From: Pratylenchus scribneri
Lineage: Eukaryota > Nematoda > Chromadorea > Rhabditida > Pratylenchidae
Assembly: GCA_030063045.1 (NCBI GenBank)
Contig: JAQSEB010000001.1
Span: 2,542,001-2,606,000 of the forward strand
Direction: 5' to 3'
Length of the DNA: 64,000 nucleotides
The translations under genes were made by a program, and so were the position numbers. Positions 22,157 through 31,500 of this stretch are shown in pieces. Within the stretch, counting starts at the first letter, position 1, and each line of letters opens with the position of its first letter. The notes under the pieces are model-generated. The model had not been told where the DNA came from. It ran no database searches and saw only the letters and a list, made by a program, of their open reading frames with translations.

Positions 22157-23484
22157 ATGAAAAGAATTATGATGACTGCGAATTCCATGTACAAATTAGT
22201 CGATATTGGTGCAAATTTGGCCCATCCTTCATTCCGCAAAGATTTTCCACAAATATTGGAACGAGCAAAGCAAGCTGGAATCGTAAAATTAATGATCACA
22301 GGATGCAGTGAAAAATCAACAATTGAAGCACAAAAACTGTCTCAAGAGCATCCTAATTTTCTTTTTTATACTGCCGGTATTTAAAATAAAAATAATTGAA
22401 TAATTTGCAATATTTTAGGCGTTCATCCGCACGACGCAAAAGATTTTATTGGTGAAAATGCCTTAGATTTTATCCGCGCACATTTGAAGCAGAATATACA
22501 ATGTGTGGCTGTTGGAGAATGTGGCCTCGATTTTAATCGAAATTTTTCACCCCGGGAACAGCAAATCACAGTTTTCGAAAAACAGGTTTCTTCAATAAAA
22601 TCCATGTTTTTTTTGGAAAATTTTCATACAAAATTAAATCGTCAAAATTTTTAAACATAGCTTTATATATGTTTAAATAAAATATGATTAGATTATTTAT
22701 ATTAGTATAATTCGTTACTTGGTAAAATATTGAATTATTAAAATTGTTAAAGTAAAATGAAAAAAATTGTTTTTTTATTGAATTGCTAATTAATTAAACT
22801 CTGAAAAATATTTTTAAAATTTTAGGGAAATAACTTTTTTAAATACAAATTATTCCATGGACCTAAAAATCAATTAATTTTATTTTTAATTTCAGGTTCA
22901 AATTGCCTGTGAATTGGGCAAACCTCTGTTCATTCACGAAAGGGAAGCACATTCCGAAATGGTGGAAATATTATCAAGGCACGGCGCCACACTTCCGCCA
23001 GCCGTAATTCATTGTTTCACTGGTACAATTGAGGAGGCCAAAAAATATATGGAAATGGGCCTTTACATTGGATTGACCGGATTCCTTTGGAAGGATCGAG
23101 CCGAGAATGGAGTGAAAGCGGCATTGAGGCAAGGAATGATCAAAAAGGAAAGATTGCTACTGGAAACGGATTCACCATTTATGTACCCAAAATTAAATGA
23201 CAAAAAAATGCCGGCACAAATTAAGGATAAATTTACCGAACATGTAAGAAAATGAGGGTCCCTTTTCAATATTTTTCCAAAATTTTCAGTCACTTTCCCT
23301 GCACAAATTCTCGTCATTTGACCGAAATGAGCCAAGTTCCCTGGCAGCAATTTGCGAATTGATTGCCGCATTCATGGAGGAATCGCCGGCTGAAATTGCC
23401 AGAATCACAGCCGAAAATGCGCATCGAGTGTTTAGTGGATTGGGAAAAGAATTGGACGAAAAGAATGGAAACGATGAACTTTGA
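22157..23484 (+). CDS. TatD-family metal-dependent nuclease (CRN-2/TatD-like)
   Basis: Four exons (22157-22376, 22419-22585, 22896-23243, 23290-23484) join in phase to give a protein of about 310 residues, somewhat longer than bacterial TatD. Metal-site motifs are in order: VHPHDAKDF, VGECGLDFNRNFS, LFIHEREAH, VIHCFTGT and LLETDSPF, then DRNEPSSLAAI near the end. The N-terminus reads VDIGANLAHPSF rather than the HxH form seen in many TATDN1/3-type proteins; E. coli TatD has the same non-HxH start. It therefore belongs to the TatD subgroup and is likely a Mg2+-dependent 3'-5' exonuclease acting in DNA repair or apoptotic DNA degradation, as for C. elegans CRN-2. Start chosen at the first ATG. 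Confidence 0.92.
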
Positions 23485-23661
23485 AATAAACACTTGTTAT
23501 TTGTTAAATTTGAAATGACATCACTTTTTGTTATTTTTCTCTATTTTTATTGGGAAAAACTAGCTCAATTCGGCACCAAAAATTGTATTTTTTTTACTAA
23601 AAATGTAAATAGAATGTATAAAAATGCATAAAAGTGATAACCAAACCCGAAAAAAATTATT

Positions 23662-23735
23662 CTCCTCCGAGCGGATTCGAACCCGGGACCTTGATTTTAC
23701 AAAAAAATCATCAAACCACTAAGCTAAAATTGTCG
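23662..23735 (-). pseudogene. tRNA-like sequence, probable pseudogene or SINE head
   Basis: The minus strand has an A-box match (TAGCTTAGTGG) and a perfect B box (GGTTCGAATCC) with tRNA spacing. An anticodon-like stem GATTT/AAATC encloses a 7-base loop containing TTG (Gln). However, the T stem is mismatched (CCGGG against CCGCT) and the 5' strand does not pair with the 3' CGGAGGA end. Pol III promoter elements are intact while the fold is broken, so I call a degenerate tRNA or SINE-like piece. Confidence 0.55.
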
Positions 23736-24740
23736 TTTTTAGTTAAATAATTAAATCTTCTTTATAAACCTATCAGCTTCCAAAAAGCAATAAAAAAGTA
23801 CCAAAAGTACTAATATTACCTTTTATTATAAAATTATAAAAATGACAATGTTGAAATAAATGCCATAATTTCTTATTCATTTTACTCCAAAACTCTAAGC
23901 CTAAAGCAGATGAGCACACAATTAAAAGTGGGCGAATTAATCATCGAAAATAAGTATTGGCGGCTGGCTGAATTGGGAAATCATTCAACCAGCCTCATTC
24001 ATAGCTTTTTGTAAATATTATTTATAAATATAATTCGCGCTCATTGGCCCATTATAATTCCCAAAATATGGGAGAATGTTGTTTATTTGTATTGTCCAGA
24101 GAGGAATTGATCGAGCCAAAGGAATGTTCCCCAATCTCCACATCATCCGTCCGTTGGGATCACCACTCAACCAAGAAATACCTTTTGCCCACCTTTTTTT
24201 TTCATTTTCGAAACTTGAGAGGATTTTTGTGAATTTTCTGCGCGAACAACAAAATAAATGTCATTCCCCTCCGTCCGCTCCCTCAATTCCTATTTCCGAC
24301 CTTGGTTTTTAGTCAACATCAAAATTTAAGAGGATTTTTAGCGGAAAAAAACAGACTTATTGCCTCCAATGTTCCCCTCACTCATTGTCAATATTGAATG
24401 ATTCATTCCATTCAATGCCCATTCATTTTTAATACAATTCATTCAAGAATATACCAACCAATCGCTGAATATTTAATCCCCGCTTTCATCCGCAGTCAAA
24501 AATCAAAATAAATTAGTCTAAATTATGTTCAAAAATGTCCAATTGTGATCGTTCATTCAATTTGAATGGATTGGAATTTGGTCGTTCTCCTCTACCTAGA
24601 CAAAAAAATCGTCAAAAAATTTTTTTATTTGTGCAAATTCGTTCCACTCAAACCCAAACATGAACCCTCTCCTTTTTATGTTTCGTTCATTTTTGGAATA
24701 TTTCTTGAATAATAAACATTTTCCATTCCATTCATAGGAA
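23736..24740. other. Intergenic; no gene recognised
   Basis: AT-rich, with short ORFs only. The right end is the likely promoter of the next secreted protein gene. An AG at 24737-24738 lies just upstream of its ATG. Confidence 0.45.
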
Positions 24741-26081
24741 ATGTCTTCGTCAAATGTTTTCGGTATCCTCCCAATTTTCATTCTCTTCATTTCAATTCAT
24801 TCACTCCAATGCCTTCGATTCCGTCGTGATTTGGGCGTAAATAACACACAACAACAAATTGGTGACAATGATGATTTTGAGGATTCACCGAATGTTATGT
24901 CCAACAACAACCAAAATCAATTCAGCAGCAGCCGTGATTTACTTTTTGTCAATAATGGATGCGAATATCACGTCCGTTCATTTTTTTAAATAGATTATTT
25001 TCGTATTTAATAGCTAATTTTTACACATTTCTTCTACTCAATTCCCAAATTTTGCCTCGTTTTTGCCTGATTTTCGTCAAAGTGTGAATTTGTGAAATTT
25101 GATATGCCCTCAAGGGGCAACTTTTCCCATTTCCTTTGGATTGAGCTTTCAAAAGCAATTGCATTTTTGTAGGAAAAAGAAAACTTAAATAGATATTTAA
25201 TAGAATAGTTTATTTGTAATTTAGGTGGGTATAATGGAGATGAGGCCCTATAAAGGAAGTGATAATTGGGGCCAAATTTTCCTGTCTAAATGAAATTACT
25301 AATCAGTGGTGAAGTGATAGTACATAGCATCAAACAATATAGAGAAGAGTATAAATCCAATAGAGATAAGAGAATTTTTCAAAAACTTAATAAATTCAGT
25401 GTTCTTTCTTTTGCACTTTTTCCTATCCTCCAAGAGCTAAGCACTAGCCCTAATCATAAATTTCAGCCTAAACATAAGCCTTATTCATGAAAAAGTAATA
25501 CTGTTACTGTATACCTTCCTCTTTCCTTTACCATTTACCAGTGGATTGGCACTTTGATTGACAGATTTAATTGCCTCACAGCATCCCTCTTCCCCTTTTG
25601 GGTCTCCATCTCCATTAATACCGTAATTTAGAATGGCTATATTCGCGAGAATGGCGGTGCACCACGCCGGGCAACCGAGGCGGAAGAGGCCCAAGTGCAG
25701 GCCCATCTCCGGCAAATGGAACAATATCAAGAGGATATGCAAAGAGGATTGGCCAATCAAATGCAGCAAATGAGCCAACAAATGAATGAAATGTTCGCCC
25801 CGCCATTTCCATTTGGCCAACGGCAACAATCGCCGAATGCCAATGCCGGAATCCGAGTGCCCCAATTCCAACAAGCGCCAATGCCACAATTCCCTTGCCT
25901 TTGTGACTCTTGCAAAAGGCAGGCCGGATTTGGTGGAAATGCGGCGAACAATTATAATCAATACAGCATAATTGGACAAAGAGGAGGACCACAACAACAA
26001 CAACAAATGATGACCAATGGAAATAATCGAATGATGGGCCAAAATGGTGGCGGCCAATTCCAACAACAACAACAATTTTGA
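24741..26081 (+). CDS. Secreted pepsin-inhibitor-3-like, Gln-rich protein
   Basis: Two exons, 24741-24971 and 25632-26081, join in phase 0. There is a clear signal peptide (..ILPIFILFISIHSLQCL). The segment spanning the junction reads NNGCEYHNGYIRENGG, then RRATEAEEAQVQAHLRQM, and resembles the repeated domain of nematode pepsin inhibitor 3/aspin (GC..N..Y....R.LT..E..Q). The C-terminal half is Met/Gln-rich with FPCLCDSCKRQAGFGG and QQQ runs. The classic inhibitor has two domains with disulfides; only one is seen here, so inhibitor activity is not established. Likely an extracellular structural or inhibitory protein. Confidence 0.7.
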
Positions 26082-28558
26082 ACAAGAATGGGGCCAAAAT
26101 GAATTAATCAATTTTTTGATTTTGGATTTGAATTTAAATCGCAACTTTTAATGAATATTTTCTCTGAATTTCACAGAATATTCGCCCAAAAATAAAATAT
26201 TTTCAATGAGATCATTTCCTCCACCAATTTCCATTTTTCTCCACCCTCATATGGTCTTTGGCCAATTTTGGGCCTAAATAATTCCCAATGGAAAATATGT
26301 CATCATTTCAGGCGGGTGGCCCATTTCCTCGTTTTGCCTCTCATATATAGTTTATATTTTCAATTTAGTTTGAACTTGGAAATACCGGAAATTTGGATGA
26401 GTAAATTTGGGTGGCAAAAAAAGCCATTATTTGGAATATTCGGTCCACCCTTCCGAAATGGGTTTCACCAAATTTTTTTGAACATTCACTGCTAATTAAT
26501 TATCTTATTTCGGCTTTTTAGATATTTGTGCTCACAATCAAATTTTGAACATTTCTCAAAAATACTACTGTATCAATAATTGTTCCTAGAGCCCAAATGA
26601 TGAGCTTATGGGAAAGCGTAAATCTAAGGTAATTCCTAACCAACCTTGATGACTAATTTAGGGATATATTAAATTAACATTGTCTATTTTGGAGCTATTC
26701 ATAATTTGACTAACAATGAGGTGTCAGTGGCACAGATAAGTCACAGTTATAAGTATACTCCCCCACTTTTTCGTGTGAATTTTATTCCTTGTCTCAACAA
26801 TTTTAAAGTATCTTCATTTTTTGGCTTCTTCCCTTCTTCAACCCACACTTTTCCCCTGTTTTTCTCCTTCGCCTTCTCACGGTCCTTTCCGAAATGAGAA
26901 TTTCCGTGGGGTGAAGCCTGGACACAAGAAGAAGGGGGGAGCGGGGGAGGAAGAAGGACTTAAAGGGGGGGGGGGCGATGGGTGACTTTGGGACGGAAAT
27001 TGAGTGGATGCGGGGAAAGATGGGGACAAAACAGCAGAAGCGAGGACGGTGGCATCGGCCCAGTTGGCTTCTCGAAAAGTTGAGCCAGCTGGCTGGACAC
27101 GGGCAATGCCATCCCCTCCCCCATTCAAACTGCTGGCCAAAGCCGAAAGGGGTCCTTTAAAAGTGCCCCTCCTCTCCCCTTCCAGCGACTTTGGCCAGCA
27201 AAGGGAAAGCCAGCAGGAGGAGGGGAGGATGGGAAAAAGGGAAAGAAGATGGCCACAGCAAAAGCATCCATCCCCTATCCATCCAATGCAAAAATTGGCC
27301 AAGTCCGAGGAGAAATCGATTCCTTCCTTCCATTCACTGCTGGGCCAATTCCCACACTCGCCCATTCCAGGCCAGTTGTTCTCCTCCTTCTCCTCCTTCT
27401 TCTTTTGCCCGCCGGCGCTTCAATTCCAATGGCAGTCCGCCCTCACCTCTTCCCCTCCCCCTCCCTCCCGCACTCTTGGACACGACGGTGGCTTCTTCTT
27501 TAACTGCTGCCGGGTGCCCGGCTGGCCCAGCTTCTCACCTCGTTTCCCGTTTCCCTTTACTTTCTTCTTCTTCTTTGTTTCACAAAATCCCGTCGAATCC
27601 GCCGTCCGCCTTTGCCATTTTAATTCCCCCAAACTCCCTTTCCCCACACTTTTCCCTCAATGCTTTTCCATTGTAGAAAGTGGCGCTTTTGTGTGCGACG
27701 CCAATTGATTCCCCCGTCGTTGTCGAGACTTTGAGACTTGTCCATCGGCGGCCGGAGATGATCGGCTAGATGGCCGCTAGGTTAGCCGCAACTAATCCAT
27801 CCCTTCAATTCCTTCATCTTTTCCCCATCCAATCATTCAATGCTGATCCGTACCCCTCTTTCCACCCAATTCTTCGCCGCTCATAAATTCCAGTAGGCCT
27901 CTTAATCTTCCGTGGACAATAAAGTGGCAAACTATTAAACACTTTTTTTTTCGCAATTTTGCACTTTTCCTCTTTTTTGAATTGGCCATAAAAATGTATT
28001 CATTTCCCATTCATTCATTCAAATGTCTGGTTTTGGGCCAATAATCCTCCATTCCATTTAACTTAAAAGAAAAATGACCAAAAATGATGAATTGGGAAGG
28101 AAGAGAATATTTTTGACTTCCCTTTTATATTTTAGTTAGTTAATTCCATTTCCAAAATTTCCTCAATAAATATTCCCAAAAATTGATATATTTTCAATGT
28201 AAATTTTTGAATAATTGAAATTGGCAGAAAATTGCTGAAAGGCACAAATTGGTCGTCGGTCGATGCACTTTCAAATTCGCTGCCATTTTAAATAAATAAA
28301 CTTGGCTCTTTCACCAAAATTACCTTCCATTTTGGCAACATTTTCACAGTCTCATTTAATTACAATATACTAATTTCGATTCAATAAATTTATGCTCATC
28401 CTTCCTCGAAAACAAATTGAGAAAACAACCAAAAAACAACAAAATTGCCTAAAGTCTCCTTTCATTCAACAATCATTTGGCAATCATCAACAGAAGAGAA
28501 GAAGAATAATAAGGGAGGAAGTGACCACCGTTTCCTTCAATTGCATCCATGCTGAACG
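26082..28558. other. Gene-free region with GC-rich, strand-biased low-complexity block
   Basis: From about 26870 to 27760 base composition shifts to GC-rich with alternating purine- and pyrimidine-rich tracts, including a G10 run near 26966. Long ORFs exist on both strands (for example plus 27004-27708 and minus 26877-27365), but they encode P/S/F-rich sequence with no domain. The block lies about 1 kb upstream of the nAChR gene and may be its regulatory region. Confidence 0.45.
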
Positions 28559-31500
28559 ATGCGCATTGGTTTGACTGCGCAAGAAGGGCGGCTACCACAA
28601 AAATCATCGAGAGAACAAAACAAATTAACATTTTCCTTCATCAATCAATCAGAAAAAGACCAAAATTCCATTGAAAATACATCCAAAAAGGGTCAAATTG
28701 AGTCGAGTAAGTGCCCAAAATTGCATCCCCCTTTCATATCCCCATTCAATTTAAGCCAATTGCATTTTCATTGTCCGCCCCATTTTCCTCTTCCTCCTTA
28801 TTTTATTGTCCACAATGTTGCACCCAATTGATGGGAATAAGGATGCGGCCCGTCTTTTTGAAGATTTGTTGGCCGATTACAACAAATTGGTCCGACCCGT
28901 TGATGAGAATAATGCAACACTGGTGGTTCGATTCAAATTGAAATTGAGCCAATTGTTGGATGTGGTTGGTACACTTTTTAATGTGGAATGCAAAAAATTG
29001 AAGGAATTCTTTCGATGAAAACATTTGGCATCTTTTTCCCCTTTTCTCATTGGAATTGTCGTAAAAATTCCGACTGCAATTAAAATTGCGCTTTTAACAC
29101 CTTTGAATTTGGATTGGGCCCAAATTTGAAATAATATTTTGTACTTTTGTTCCGAAATTTTGTGTGGGTGGATACGAAAATTATTTGATGATTTTTTTGC
29201 TCATTTTACTCAAATTCACCCATCAAATATCCTCCGGGGCAATCTACACATTTGGCATTTGTCCCCTTCCCCATTGTCAATTCATGGCCAAGGGAATGTG
29301 CCAATCAAACTTGTCAAATTCTCGACGGACATTTTTGAATACCCGGGGAAAGGGGATTTGTGGATTTGAATGGGGAAATGGGGACGAAAAAATGAAAGGA
29401 AAATCCCAGGAGAAGGATGGGGGATTAATTCTTTTGTCGGTTGAGAGAAAAATGAAAACATTTTTGGAAATAATTTTTGTGTATATTTTCAGCATGAAAA
29501 GCAACAAATAATGACCACCAATGTTTGGCTTCAACATGTAAATTTTACAAAAGGGGAAAGGAAATTTCATTCATTTTTTGAAGAGTTGGACGGACAGCAA
29601 ATTACGTTGGAATCCGCGGGACTACGGAGGAGTGGATGTTTTGTATGTGCCTTCGGAATTGATATGGCTACCGGATATTGTGCTCTACAATAATGCGGAT
29701 GGCAATTATCAGGTCACAATTATGACAAAGGCAAAACTGAGTTTCAATGGAACCGTGGAATGGTCGCCGCCGGCAATTTATAAAAGGTTGAATTGGGATG
29801 AAATATTTCATCCATTTATTCAAATTAGTATGTGCCAAATCGACGTGGAATGGTTTCCATTTGATACACAAACTTGTGAAATGAAATTTGGTAAGTAAAA
29901 GAAATTATATTGGATGGTATTTATTTAATTTGAACGAAAAAACATTGATAATGGCGAAAATACTGGTTTGTCCTAGACCCCCAAACCATATACACAATCG
30001 ATAGATTTCTCTTAGAAGTATCGATTGACATTTAATTTGTTATGGCTTGTTCAAAATTAAAGGGTATTAAACCGTTTAAAACATGTTATTGTTTTTGGTT
30101 CAAAACTAAGTTAAAATTGCTTAAATATGCCGAATCATTATCGAACGATGCGACTCGAAGAAATCTATCAATTGGCTATAGACTATAGTGTTTGGGGGCC
30201 TAGCAACCACTAAACTGCTATATTCTTTTCACCATTTTAAATATTTCCATTGAATATTCTCTTATTAAGGTTCATGGACCTATGGGGGTTTGGAGGTGGA
30301 TTTGAAGCATAAAGATGAATATTTACAACATGAACAACAAGAATTGACAATGGGCCCGGATGGGGAGGACCAAATGGAGACGGTTTGGGTGGTGGATGAG
30401 GGCATTGACCTGAATGATTATTACCCATCCGTGGAATGGGACATCCTTCGGGTACCGGGAAAAAGGCACGAAAAGAAGTTGGTCAAATCCAATTCAATTT
30501 AATTAATTTGCATTGATTCTCCCTAAAGGTATCCCTGCTGTGTGTCTCCATTCATTGATCTCACTTATGAGATTCATTTGCGACGAAAAACACTTTTCTA
30601 CACTGTCAATTTGATGGTTTGTTTCTCTTCAAAAAATGCAAAATATTCATTAAATTTTGCAGATTCCATGCGTTGGTATCAGCTTTTTGACCGCATTGGT
30701 CTTCTACCTTCCTTCGGATGGAGGGGAAAAAGTAAAACATTAAATTAATTTCACCGATTCCAAATTTATTTTTAAGATTTCTTTGTGCATTTCCATTCTG
30801 ATCTCGTTGACCGTATTCTTCCTTTTGTTGGTCGAAATTATCCCATCCACCTCATTGGTGATTCCACTCATTGGCAAATACCTCCTCTTTACAATGGTGC
30901 TCGTCACGTTGTCCGTCATTGTAACTGTGATAACATTGGTAAATAAATTGTTACAAATTTTATTATTAGGCTTATTAATTTAAATCTTTAATATTAGCAA
31001 TTAAGAAAAAAAAAATTCTAATTCAATTTTCAAATCAGAATGTCCATTACCGAAATCCGTCCACCCACAAAATGTCACCATGGATGCGAAAAGTATTCAT
31101 TGAAGTGCTGCCCTATTATTTGCTAATGAGAAGGCCGCCCCAAAAGGCCAAAAAGACCAGAATTGGTGGAGAACAAAGGACAAAAGGATCGACAACTTCA
31201 TTAATGGTGAATAAAAGAGGGAATAAATTGAGGATGACCCAATTTCAGATGCAATTGATGCCTTCGGCGGTATTGAGAAAAAGAAAGGAAAGAGAAAGCC
31301 TTGGGTCCAGATCGGCACTACAAAGGCAATCATTCTTGGATCAAGTAAGAAAAATGCGTGGGAATTACAAATTATAAATTAAATATTCAAGATGGATTTC
31401 CACCCTTCGCCCAGTTCACCAGCCGCAATTCAAAGGATAGCCGTCCATGGAAGGGACAGCACATTGATGGATTCAAATGACAGTTTTCAACGGGAACAAA

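Noticed and set aside
27004..27708. 234-codon plus-strand ORF
   Set aside because: GC-rich low-complexity DNA gives open frames on both strands; P/S/F-rich product, no domain, no splice or start support.
29164..29511. 115-codon ORF in an early nAChR intron
   Set aside because: Overlaps the next exon in a different frame; no domain and no own splice signals.
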